A stretch of 64,000 nt of DNA, from positions 186,001 through 250,000 of the forward strand of contig NZ_BOMM01000001.1 in assembly GCF_016862195.1 (NCBI RefSeq), in the 5' to 3' direction. The notes under the pieces were generated by a model. The model was not told where the DNA came from and ran no database searches. It saw only the letters and a program-made list of their open reading frames with translations. Below, piece after piece: positions 16,796 through 25,085 of the stretch. A program made the translations under genes and the position numbers. Origin of the DNA: Paractinoplanes ferrugineus (GTDB taxonomy: Bacteria; Actinomycetota; Actinomycetes; Mycobacteriales; Micromonosporaceae). Position 1 is the stretch's first letter. Each line of letters starts with the position of its first letter.

Positions 16796-19006
16796 TCAGC
16801 CGGGCTGATGCGTCGAGGCGTAGGCCTCGAGCCACGCCACCTGGGTCGGGTCGAGCGAGGGCCGCACCCGTTCCCGGGCCGCGGCCACATTTGCCGCCGT
16901 GACCGTCGACGCCTCCAGTGAGTCACGCATGGCGGCCAGCGCCGCCTCGCGGATCAGGGCCGCGCAGTCGGCGGCCGAGAAACCGGCGAGCGCCGCCCCC
17001 AACTCGTCCAGATCGACGCTCTTGTCGAGGGGCACCGCCTTGGACGACGCCCGCAGGATCGCGGCCCGGGCCGCCGCGTCCGGCGGCGGCACATAGACCA
17101 GACGCTCCAGGCGGCCGGGCCGTAACAGGGCCGGGTCGATCAGGTCGGGGCGGTTGGTGGCGCCGATGATCACGACGTTCCGCAGATCTTCGACCCCGTC
17201 CAGCTCGGTGAGCAGGGCCGCCACCACGCGGTCGGTGGTGCCGCCGTCGGTCGCCTGGCCCCGGGTCGGCGCGAGCGCGTCCACCTCGTCGAGGAACACC
17301 AGGGTCGGGGCCGCCTCCCGGGCTCGGCGGAACAGCTCGCGGACGGCCCGCTCGCTGTCGCCGACCCATTTGCTCAGCAGTTCGGCGCCCTTCACCGAGA
17401 GCACGTTGGCCTTCCCGGTGCCGGCGATGGCCTTGACGAGGTAGGTCTTTCCGCAGCCGGGCGGCCCGTAGAGCAGCACGCCGCGCGGTGGCGAGACGCC
17501 GAGCCGGGCGAACGTGTCGGGATAGGTGAGCGGCCACAGCACCGACTCGGTGAGCATCTGCTTGACCTCGACGAGGTCGCCGACGTCGTCGAGGGTCACG
17601 GCCGCGACCTCGAGGGTGGACTCGGCCATCGATGTCGGGCGCACCACATCGAGCGCGGCCTCGAAATCGGCCATGGTCACGGTGGGTGATTCGGCGTCCT
17701 TCTGCCGCAGGGCGGCCCGGACCCCCGCTTCGCGGGCGAGAGCACCGAGGTCGGCGGCGACGAATCCGGGTGTACGGGCGGAGACGTCGTCCAGCCGTAC
17801 GTCCTCGGCCAGAGGCATGCCGCGGGTGAGCACACTCAGCTGTTCCCGCCGCATGGCCGCGTCCGGCAGCGGAACCGCGAGCTGGACGGCGAGCAGGTCG
17901 GGCGCGCGCAGGGACGGGTCGACCGACTCGGGCCGGCTGGTGGTGCAGACGACCGCGACGCCGGCCCGGACGACCTCCTCGAGCAGCTGGTGGAAAACGG
18001 TCGCGAGGGGGCCGGGCTCGTCGCGGGGGGCGAGCGCCTCGACGTCGGAGAAGAGCAGCACGCTGGGGGTGTGCTCGCGTGCCTCCTGGACCAGTTTGCG
18101 CAGCTGGGCGGCGGCGGAGTCGTTGGTGAGGGCGGCGAGCGACGGGCCCCAGACCGGCCGGACCCGCGCCCCGACCTGGGCCGCCACCGCCCGCACCAGC
18201 GCCGACTTGCCCGAACCGGAGGGGCCGGAGATCAGCACGCCGAGGGACACCTTGGTGCCGAGCCGGGCCAGCACTTCACCGTGGTGGAAGCCGAGGTCGA
18301 GCAGTTCTTCGAGCTCTTTGGCCTGGGCGCGCAGTCCGGGCAGGTCGTCGAGGCTGGGCGGGGGCACCTCGGGGTCGGTGGCGGCGGGCGAGCTGGGCGC
18401 CACCGCGACCGTGCCGGCGGTGCCGCCGGAGGTGCGCCGGCCGCCCGACCAGCCGACCACCGTGTCCGGACTGACCAGGGCGGCGTCGCCGTCCTCGACC
18501 GAGGTCACGTTGAGCAGGGCGCTGGTGAAGCTGTAGCCGAGCCGATTCTTCAGGCTGGGGGTGACCGCCTCGACGAGCGCGCGGTTGTCGCCGGGCAGCA
18601 CGTCCTGCGGCAGCAGCGACACGTCGTCGCCGGTGCTGACCACCTTGCCGAGCAGGGCGAGTCGCAGCATCTCGGGGGTGACCAGGGCGGCGATCTCGGC
18701 CGGGCCGCTGAGCGTGACCTGCCGGGCGTGCACCACCGGCAGCTTGGTCAGGGTGACCTGGCCGCCGTCGCGCAGCCCGAGGTTGCCGATGATCAGGTCG
18801 TCGGCGTAGAGCAGGGCGCGGCTGGCGTCGGCCGTCTTGGTGGGGATGGCCCGGCATGCGGTCGTGTGGCGGCCGGCGAGGCGTACCGGATCACCGGGTT
18901 TGATCTCCAGGGCGGCCATCACCTCGGGGTGCAGCCGCACGACGCCGCGCCGGGCATCCAGGGGGGCCGACTGCGTGGTTACGGTGAGTGTCAGTTCGTC
19001 GGCCAC
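16796..19006 (-). CDS. CDC48/VAT-like AAA ATPase (two AAA domains)
   Basis: 736 aa, GTG start right behind CCAGGAG. N-terminal CDC48-type double-psi barrel (about 1-185, VRLHPEVMAALEIKPGDPVR), first AAA domain (about 220-450) and second AAA domain (about 475-730). D2 is canonical: Walker A GPPGCGKTYL, Walker B LVFLDEVDAL, and ATNRPDLIDPALLRPGRLER with arginine finger. D1 has a good Walker A (GPSGSGKSALV) but a changed Walker B (VLLFSDVEAL, no DE pair) and weak finger residues, so it may bind but not hydrolyse ATP. Probable protein unfoldase; related to a conserved mycobacterial ATPase (Rv0435c-like). Confidence 0.9.
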   Translation of the reverse strand: MADELTLTVTTQSAPLDARRGVVRLHPEVMAALEIKPGDPVRLAGRHTTACRAIPTKTADASRALLYADDLIIGNLGLRDGGQVTLTKLPVVHARQVTLSGPAEIAALVTPEMLRLALLGKVVSTGDDVSLLPQDVLPGDNRALVEAVTPSLKNRLGYSFTSALLNVTSVEDGDAALVSPDTVVGWSGGRRTSGGTAGTVAVAPSSPAATDPEVPPPSLDDLPGLRAQAKELEELLDLGFHHGEVLARLGTKVSLGVLISGPSGSGKSALVRAVAAQVGARVRPVWGPSLAALTNDSAAAQLRKLVQEAREHTPSVLLFSDVEALAPRDEPGPLATVFHQLLEEVVRAGVAVVCTTSRPESVDPSLRAPDLLAVQLAVPLPDAAMRREQLSVLTRGMPLAEDVRLDDVSARTPGFVAADLGALAREAGVRAALRQKDAESPTVTMADFEAALDVVRPTSMAESTLEVAAVTLDDVGDLVEVKQMLTESVLWPLTYPDTFARLGVSPPRGVLLYGPPGCGKTYLVKAIAGTGKANVLSVKGAELLSKWVGDSERAVRELFRRAREAAPTLVFLDEVDALAPTRGQATDGGTTDRVVAALLTELDGVEDLRNVVIIGATNRPDLIDPALLRPGRLERLVYVPPPDAAARAAILRASSKAVPLDKSVDLDELGAALAGFSAADCAALIREAALAAMRDSLEASTVTAANVAAARERVRPSLDPTQVAWLEAYASTHQPG

Positions 19007-19098
19007 TCCTGGATGCTATCGCTGCCGCGCCGCCGGAGCGCCGTTCCCTTCGGGCGCCTCACAGGTGGGGCTCAGACGCCGCCGGATAGCTTTGCCGC

Positions 19099-21834
19099 AT
19101 GCCCGCCAAGAGACTCACCCGCCGCCGCGTCATCTCCGGATCGGTGGTGCTCGTCGTGGTCGCCGCGCTTGTCGGCTGGGCGGTGTGGCCCGATCGTGCG
19201 GGCTGGACCAGCGCGGATGAGCGGATCACGGTCCGCACCGGCCCGGCCGACGCGGAGAGCGTCGAGCTGGACGCTCGCCTCTACCTGCCTCGCGATCGCG
19301 ACGGAAGGGTGCCGGCGGTTCTGCTCGCGCACGGGTTCGGGGGCACGAAGGACTCGGTGAGCGACGACGCGGAGTCCCTCGCCGACCGTGGCTACGCGGT
19401 GCTGACCTGGACCGCGCAGGGTTTCGGCGGCAGCGGCGGGCAGATTCACCTGGACAGCCCCGACTACGAGGTGCGCGATGCCCAGGGCCTGCTCGACTGG
19501 CTGGCGGCCCGGCCGGAGATCAAGCTGGACGAGACCGGCGACCCACGGGTGGGCGTGGTCGGCGGCTCCTACGGCGGCGCGCTCGCCCTGCTGCTGGCCG
19601 GGCAGGACCCGCGGGTCGACGCGATCGTGCCGTCGATCACCTGGAACGACCTGAACAAGGCCTTCCTGCAGCAGTCGGCCGACACGACCGCGACCGGCGT
19701 CTTCAAGAAGACATGGGCGGGCCTCTACTTCGGCAACGGCGCGGCGACCCTGGCCCCCGAGCCGGCCGCCGCACCCGTGCCGGGGCAGGACCCGGCGTGC
19801 GGGCGGTTCGCGGCCGACATCTGTGCCGCCTACCTTCAGCTCGCCACCACCGGCACGGCCGACCAGAAGACCCTCGACCTGCTGCGCAAGTCGAGCCCGG
19901 CGACGGTGCTCGGCCGGATCAAGGCGCCGACGCTGCTGATCCAGGGCGCGGTCGACACGCTCTTCCCGCTCAGCGAGGCGGACGCGAACGCGAAGGGCAT
20001 CGCCGCGACCGGTACGCCGGTGCGGGTCGCCTGGTTCACCGGCGGTCACGACGGCGGCGCCGGTCCGCAAACCGATCAGGACCGGGTGAAATACCTGACC
20101 GTCCAGTGGCTCGACCACTACGTGAAGGGCGAGGGCGACGCGCCGTCGGACAGCTTCACCTATTCGCGGGTGGCCGGTTTCAGCGCGCTCGACCGAGGCC
20201 TCGTGACCAACGGTTACTCCACCGACGCGTACCCCGGGATGAGCGGAACCGGACGCACCCAGGTCTCCCTGGCCGGGCCGGCGCAGCCGGTCGCGAACCC
20301 GCCGAACGGCAACCCGGCCGCCCTGTCGTCGCTGCCCGGCACCGGTGGCCGCCTCAGCGAGCTGCTCGGCGGCCTGGCCGCCGACATCCCGGGCCAGCAC
20401 GCCAGCTTCCAGTCGACCCCGGTGAGCAGCGCGATCGAGGTGGCCGGCGCACCCACCGTGCAGCTGCGGGTGGCCTCCCCGACCGGCGAGGCGACGGTTT
20501 TCGTCAAGCTCTACGACGTTGACGAGTCGGGTGCCAAGACGCTGAGCGCGGGCCTGGTCGCACCGGTGCGGCTGACCGGCCTGCCGGCCTCGATCGAGCA
20601 GGCGCAACCGGTCACCGTGACGCTGCCGGCGATCGTCCGCCGGATCGACTCGGGGCACACCGTGCGGGTCGTCGTCGCCACCAGTGACCAGGCGTTCCTG
20701 ACCCCCGCGCAGCCGGCCACCTACACCGTGCAGGTCGGCTCGTCGATCACTCTGCCGACGGTGGTGGGCACGCCGATCGCCAACCCGCAGACGGTGTGGC
20801 GCTGGGTGCTCGGCGGCCTGCTCCTGGCGATCGCGCTGGGTCTGGCGGTGGTCCTGCTGGTGCGTCGCCGCCTGCGGCGCCGCCGGCACGACGAGACCCT
20901 CGAGGAGTACGAGGACACGCCGCTCGTGGTGCGCGGACTGCGCAAGGCGTACGCGGACGGCTTCGTCGCCGTCGAGGAGATCAGTTTCACGGTCGCGCGC
21001 GGGCAGGTCGTCGGCCTGCTCGGGCCGAACGGTGCCGGCAAGACCACCACTCTGCGGGTCCTGATGGGCCTGACCATGCCGACCGGCGGGGACGCGCTGG
21101 TCTTCGGGCACCGCCTGATGCCGGGTGCGCCGATCCTGTCCCGGGTGGGCGCGCTCGTCGAGGGGCCGGGTTTCCTGCCGCATCTGAGCGGTTACGAGAA
21201 CCTCGAGGCCTACTGGCGGGCGACCGGCCGGCCGGCCGCCGACGCGCACTTCGAGGAGGCCTTGGAGATCGCCGGTCTGGGTGACTCGGTGCACCGCAAG
21301 ACCAAGAAGTACAGCCACGGCATGCGGCAGCGGCTCGCCATCGCGCAGGCCATGCTCGGCCTGCCCGAGCTGCTGGTGCTCGACGAGCCGACGGACGGCC
21401 TCGACCCGCCGCAGATCGCCGAGATGCGCCGGGTGCTCAAGCGCTATGCCACCGACGGCCGGGCGGTGCTGGTCTCCAGCCACCTGCTCGCCGAGGTGGA
21501 GCAGACCTGCACCCATGCGGTCGTGGTCAACAAGGGTCGGATCGTGGCGTCCGGGCCGGTCGACGAGATCGTCGGCGAGTCGCCGTCGGTGCAGATCGCG
21601 GTCTCCGACGTGCCGGCCGCGTCGGCGGTGCTGTCGTCGCTCGGGGTGAAGTCGGTGGTTCCCGACGGACCGTCCGCCCTGATCGTCGACATGAACGGAA
21701 CGTCCCGCTCGGAAGCGGTGGCGTCGCTGGTGAAGGCCGGTGTCGAGGTCGATCGGGTAGTGCCGCGCCGGCGCCTGGAGGATGCCTTCCTGGCCCTGGT
21801 CGGCGACAACTCGCGGGGGAGTGGGGACCGATGA
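19099..21834 (+). CDS. Fusion of extracytoplasmic alpha/beta hydrolase (CocE/S15-like) and ABC ATPase
   Basis: 911 aa, one continuous frame. An N-terminal helix (about 11-30, VISGSVVLVVVAALVGWAVW) leads to an alpha/beta hydrolase (about 45-350): VLLAHGFGGTKDSVSDDAES, nucleophile elbow VGGSYGGAL (Ser about 157), Asp in IQGAVDTLFP and His in WFTGGHDGG. A beta-rich X-Pro-peptidase C-like domain follows (about 370-555). A second helix (about 570-590, WRWVLGGLLLAIALGLAVVL) and basic residues cross back to an ABC ATPase (about 610-910): GPNGAGKTTT, YSHGMRQRLAIA, LLVLDEPTDGLDP. Topology predicts hydrolase outside, ATPase inside. It overlaps the permease gene (ATGA). Confidence 0.9.
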   Translation: MPAKRLTRRRVISGSVVLVVVAALVGWAVWPDRAGWTSADERITVRTGPADAESVELDARLYLPRDRDGRVPAVLLAHGFGGTKDSVSDDAESLADRGYAVLTWTAQGFGGSGGQIHLDSPDYEVRDAQGLLDWLAARPEIKLDETGDPRVGVVGGSYGGALALLLAGQDPRVDAIVPSITWNDLNKAFLQQSADTTATGVFKKTWAGLYFGNGAATLAPEPAAAPVPGQDPACGRFAADICAAYLQLATTGTADQKTLDLLRKSSPATVLGRIKAPTLLIQGAVDTLFPLSEADANAKGIAATGTPVRVAWFTGGHDGGAGPQTDQDRVKYLTVQWLDHYVKGEGDAPSDSFTYSRVAGFSALDRGLVTNGYSTDAYPGMSGTGRTQVSLAGPAQPVANPPNGNPAALSSLPGTGGRLSELLGGLAADIPGQHASFQSTPVSSAIEVAGAPTVQLRVASPTGEATVFVKLYDVDESGAKTLSAGLVAPVRLTGLPASIEQAQPVTVTLPAIVRRIDSGHTVRVVVATSDQAFLTPAQPATYTVQVGSSITLPTVVGTPIANPQTVWRWVLGGLLLAIALGLAVVLLVRRRLRRRRHDETLEEYEDTPLVVRGLRKAYADGFVAVEEISFTVARGQVVGLLGPNGAGKTTTLRVLMGLTMPTGGDALVFGHRLMPGAPILSRVGALVEGPGFLPHLSGYENLEAYWRATGRPAADAHFEEALEIAGLGDSVHRKTKKYSHGMRQRLAIAQAMLGLPELLVLDEPTDGLDPPQIAEMRRVLKRYATDGRAVLVSSHLLAEVEQTCTHAVVVNKGRIVASGPVDEIVGESPSVQIAVSDVPAASAVLSSLGVKSVVPDGPSALIVDMNGTSRSEAVASLVKAGVEVDRVVPRRRLEDAFLALVGDNSRGSGDR

Positions 21835-22685
21835 GCACGGTGGTCAGTTATCGGCCGTCGGCGACGTTGCCGATCCGGGCCGAGGTGAAGCGGCAGGCGT
21901 CCCGGCGGCGCACCCAGTTGGCGCTCGGCTTCATGGTCCTGCTGCCGATCATCATCCTGCTCGCGTTCGAGTTCGGTGGCGGCAACGGCGACGACGACAA
22001 CGGCGGGGGTGCCTTCGGCAGTCTCGTCGACCTGGCCACCTCGGGCGGGCTCAACTTCGCGCTGTTCTGCCTCGCCGTCTCGGCCGGCTTCCTGCTCGTC
22101 GTGGTGGTGGCCCTGTTCTGCGGCGACCCGGTGGCCAGCGAGGCCAGCTGGGGCAGCCTGCGTTACCTGCTCGCCATCCCGGTGCCCCGGGCCCGCCTGC
22201 TGGCCGTCAAGCTGGTGGTCGCGCTCGGCTACTCCCTGCTCGCACTGCTGATCCTGACCGCGACGGCGCTGCTGGTCGGCACCCTGCGATACGGGTGGCA
22301 TCCGATGGGCAGCACGATCGCCGCCGCGATCCCGGCCGGCGAGGGGCTGTTGCGGTTGCTCGGCATCGTCGCGTACCTCGCGGTGATCATGCTGGTCGTG
22401 GCCGGCCTCGCCTTCCTGCTGTCGGTCCTGACCGACGCCGCGCTGGGCGCGGTGGGCGGGGCGGTGCTGCTCTGGATCCTGTCCAGCATCCTCGACCAGA
22501 TCACCGCCCTGGGCAGCGTCCGCACGGTGCTCCCGACCCACTACAGCGACGCCTGGCTGGGCCTGCTCTCCACCCCGCCACAGGTGGACGACCTGGTAAA
22601 GGGCGCCATCGCGGCGATCTGCTACGCCACGCTCTTCTGGTCGCTGGCGTTCTGGCGCTTCACCCGTAAGGACATCACCTCGTAG
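21831..22685 (+). CDS. ABC-2-type permease, partner of the hydrolase-ATPase fusion
   Basis: 284 aa. The ATG overlaps the stop of the fusion gene by 4 bp. About six membrane helices: LALGFMVLLPIIILLAFEF, then after a Gly/Asp-rich loop (GGGNGDDDNGGGAF) LNFALFCLAVSAGFLLVVVV, followed by FCGDPVASEASWGSLRYLLA, the ABC-2 permease motif. The last residues (AFWRFTRKDITS) are typical for these permeases. Substrate unknown; the fused hydrolase may process it at the outer face. Confidence 0.88.
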   Translation: MSTVVSYRPSATLPIRAEVKRQASRRRTQLALGFMVLLPIIILLAFEFGGGNGDDDNGGGAFGSLVDLATSGGLNFALFCLAVSAGFLLVVVVALFCGDPVASEASWGSLRYLLAIPVPRARLLAVKLVVALGYSLLALLILTATALLVGTLRYGWHPMGSTIAAAIPAGEGLLRLLGIVAYLAVIMLVVAGLAFLLSVLTDAALGAVGGAVLLWILSSILDQITALGSVRTVLPTHYSDAWLGLLSTPPQVDDLVKGAIAAICYATLFWSLAFWRFTRKDITS

Positions 22686-22767
22686 GCGTTGTCCGGCTCA
22701 CACCTCGGGATTCTGCTGGCGGAGGATCCCCGGGTCGGACGTAAGGTGTTGGAAACATAACTGAATA

Positions 22768-22900
22768 CCTCATCCAGAGGGGCAGAGGGAACGGCCCTGT
22801 GAAGCCCCGGCAACCACCGCGTGAGTCTCGAAGAAGAGGCCGCGCGCGGCAGGTGCTAATTCCGTCCCCGGTCGGCAGATCGCCGCGGGGAAAGATGAGA
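22768..22900 (+). ncRNA. SAM riboswitch (SAM-I/SAM-IV clan)
   Basis: The outer helix P1 is CTCATC (22769-22774) pairing with GATGAG (22894-22899). Between them lie the conserved core elements AGAGGGAACGGCCCTGTGAA, GCCCCGGCAACC, and GGTGCTAATTCC, followed by a GC hairpin and GGGGAAAGATGAG. This is the S-box pattern. It ends 12 bases before the start of the threonine-synthase-family gene, and the ribosome binding site (AGGGAAGG, 22900-22907) touches the P1 3' strand, so control of translation start is plausible. Exact subclass needs covariance scoring. Confidence 0.9.
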
Positions 22901-22912
22901 GGGAAGGCCTCG

Positions 22913-24193
22913 ATGACGTCTGCCGTCAGTTCCCCCAGTGCTACCACCTCGCCGGCCCGGGGCCTCGTCTGCCGTGCCTGCGGCGCCGAATACCCGCTGG
23001 TCGCGCAGCATGCCTGTTACGAGTGTTTCGGCCCGCTCGAGGTCGCCTACGACCAGGCCGCCCTGGCCCGGGTCACCCGGGCGCAGATCGAGGCGGGCCC
23101 GCAGAACATCTGGCGCTACGCCGGCCTGCTCCCGGCCGGGCAGGACCCGGCCGGCCGGGTCACTCTCGACCCGGGGCTGACCCCGCTGATCGACGCGCCC
23201 GCCCTGGCCGCCGCCGTCGGCCTGCGCGCGCCGCTCTACGTCAAGGACGACTCGGCCAACCCGACCCACTCGTTCAAGGACCGGGTGGTCTCGGTCGCCC
23301 TCACCGCCGCCCGCGGTCTCGGCTTCACCCGCTTCGCCTGCGCCTCCACCGGCAACCTGGCCAACTCGGTCGCCGCCCACGCGGCTCGCGCCGGCGTCCC
23401 CAGCATCGTCTTCATCCCGGACGACCTGGAGCCCGGCAAGATCATCACGACCGCGGTGTACGGCGGTGAACTGGTCGCCATCGAGGGCTCCTACGACGAC
23501 GTCAACCGGCTGTGCGGCGAACTGGTCGAGACCGACGAGTTCGAGGACACCGCGTTCGTCAACGTCAACGTCCGCCCGTTCTACGCCGAGGGCTCCAAGA
23601 CCCTGGGCTACGAGGTCGCCGAGCAGCTCGGCTGGCGCATCCCGGCCCAGGTCGTCATCCCGATGGCCTCCGGCGAGCTGCTGACCAAGGTGGACAAGGC
23701 GTTCTCCGAGCTGGTCGAGATCGGCCTGGCCACCGCGCCCGAGGGCGGCTGGACCGTCTTCGGCGCCCAGTCGGCCGGCTGCAACCCGATCGCGACCGCC
23801 CTGCAGGGTGGCACCGACGAGATCGTCCCGGTGCGGCCGACCGGCATCGCCAAGTCGCTGAACATCGGCGACCCGGCCGCCGGGGCCTACGCGATCGAGG
23901 CGGTCAAGCGCACCGGCGGCTGGATGGACTACGCCGACGACGACGAGATCCGAGCGGGCATCCGGCTGCTGGCTGAGACCACCGGCGTCTTCGCCGAGAC
24001 GGCCGGCGGCACCACTGTCGCGGTGCTCAAGAAGCTGGTGGCGAGCGGCAAGCTGGACCCGGAGAAGGAAACCGTCGTCCTCAACACCGGTGAGGGTCTC
24101 AAGACGCTCGACGCGGTGGCCGAGCTCGTCGGGCCGACCCATCGCATCAAGCCGTCGCTCCGCGGCGCGCGGGAGGCCGGCCTGCTCGGATAA
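22913..24193 (+). CDS. thrC: Threonine-synthase-family PLP enzyme (ThrC, possibly MetM-type)
   Basis: 426 aa from the ATG at 22913, fixed by AGGGAAGG upstream; the open frame into the riboswitch is not coding. The N-terminus has a four-Cys zinc-like knuckle (CRACGAEYPL, HACYECFGPLE). The PLP lysine is in NPTHSFKDR (K122); STGNLANSVAAHAARAG binds phosphate and NTGEGLKTLDA is near the C-terminus. By family it forms threonine from O-phosphohomoserine. A SAM riboswitch and proximity to groEL recall the Streptomyces gene pair where a ThrC homologue (MetM) makes homocysteine with a MoaD-like sulfur carrier. No such carrier gene is seen here, so the reaction remains open. Confidence 0.88.
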   Translation: MTSAVSSPSATTSPARGLVCRACGAEYPLVAQHACYECFGPLEVAYDQAALARVTRAQIEAGPQNIWRYAGLLPAGQDPAGRVTLDPGLTPLIDAPALAAAVGLRAPLYVKDDSANPTHSFKDRVVSVALTAARGLGFTRFACASTGNLANSVAAHAARAGVPSIVFIPDDLEPGKIITTAVYGGELVAIEGSYDDVNRLCGELVETDEFEDTAFVNVNVRPFYAEGSKTLGYEVAEQLGWRIPAQVVIPMASGELLTKVDKAFSELVEIGLATAPEGGWTVFGAQSAGCNPIATALQGGTDEIVPVRPTGIAKSLNIGDPAAGAYAIEAVKRTGGWMDYADDDEIRAGIRLLAETTGVFAETAGGTTVAVLKKLVASGKLDPEKETVVLNTGEGLKTLDAVAELVGPTHRIKPSLRGAREAGLLG

Positions 24194-24402
24194 CTCTCGG
24201 TAGTCAGTGGTCTGCCGAAAGTTGAAGATTCCATCCGCAGAGGACTTGCGAACCGTTCTCCGCGTGGGCAAGATGCTCTCTGCGGGAGGGCCGACGCCGT
24301 ACGAGGCCCCTCACCTTCGAGCTTGGCGACAATCTCTCGAGGTGCCCAACGACCCAGCGCCGGAGGCGCTGTGCGTTCGTCCTCCCGACCAAAACTTGTG
24401 CC

Positions 24403-24434
24403 GATGGCCGCCACCCGCTCGGGTGGTGGCCATC
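24403..24434. terminator. 15-bp hairpin in the thrC-GNAT gap; rest of gap has no gene
   Basis: GATGGCCGCCACCCG (24403-24417) and CGGGTGGTGGCCATC (24420-24434) pair over 15 bp with one G-T pair. No T run follows, so it may be a Rho-independent-like hairpin for either convergent gene (thrC + strand, GNAT - strand) or only a stable structure. The 307-bp gap 24194-24500 otherwise shows no convincing coding sequence; short open frames there lack a ribosome binding site and any family pattern. Confidence 0.5.
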
Positions 24435-24500
24435 GCTGCCTCACCGGTCCACTGAGGCACTCGGTCGCCCCGACGTCCGTCGAGTGTGGGGCCCGACCCT

Positions 24501-25010
24501 TCAGAGCCGCCGCCGCATCCGCAGCTCGGTCAGCTGCGGCAGCACCGGGTGCGGCACCCGCTCACCGGTGTCCTCGAAACCCAGCTTCTCGTACGCCCGG
24601 ATGGCGCGCCGGTTGCCCTCGGCCACCTCGAGCATCAACCTCTCCCGGCCGGTCGTACGCGACCAGGCGGCCACCGCCTCGATCAGCTCGGCCAGCATCT
24701 TGCCGCCGCGCTGGGCCGGGGTCACGTAGACCGTGAAGACCACCGTCTCGTCCGGGTCGTCCGGCAGCACCGTGCCGCCCGCGTGCCCGAGCAGCCGGGA
24801 CCGCTCACCCGGGTCGGCCACGAACTGGGCCAGCCGGCCGCCCCGGGCCGCCTGGGCGACTCGCTGCCGATAGGCCTCGTGCGGGCGGGCGGCCGCGGTG
24901 GCCAGGGTCTCCAGGAAGGCGAGCGGGCTGTCCGCCAGCATCTCCAGGCGCAGCGCACGCATCCGGGCCGCGTCGTCCGCCGTCACCCGGTGCACCCGCC
25001 AGCTGTCCAC
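24501..25010 (-). CDS. GNAT-family N-acetyltransferase
   Basis: 169 aa, GTG start at 25008-25010. Visible GNAT pattern: VHRVTADDAARMRALRLEML at the N-terminus, FTVYVTPAQRGGKMLAELIE (motif A with Q-R-G-G-K-M), and ERLMLEVAEGNRRAIRAYEK followed by LGFEDTG, the motif B end. The target is unknown. It is divergent from the membrane protein gene at 25086; the 75-bp gap must hold both promoters. Confidence 0.87.
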   Translation of the reverse strand: MDSWRVHRVTADDAARMRALRLEMLADSPLAFLETLATAAARPHEAYRQRVAQAARGGRLAQFVADPGERSRLLGHAGGTVLPDDPDETVVFTVYVTPAQRGGKMLAELIEAVAAWSRTTGRERLMLEVAEGNRRAIRAYEKLGFEDTGERVPHPVLPQLTELRMRRRL

Positions 25011-25085
25011 GGGTCCTGCCTACCCTGCGTGGCCTGCTCCGGCAACCTGTTGCCGAGAACCGGACGCCTGGGGCAAAGTGTGTCG

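Noticed and set aside
24207-24455. 82-codon + frame after thrC, considered as a MoaD-like sulfur carrier
   Set aside because: No beta-grasp pattern and no C-terminal Gly-Gly; no ribosome binding site.
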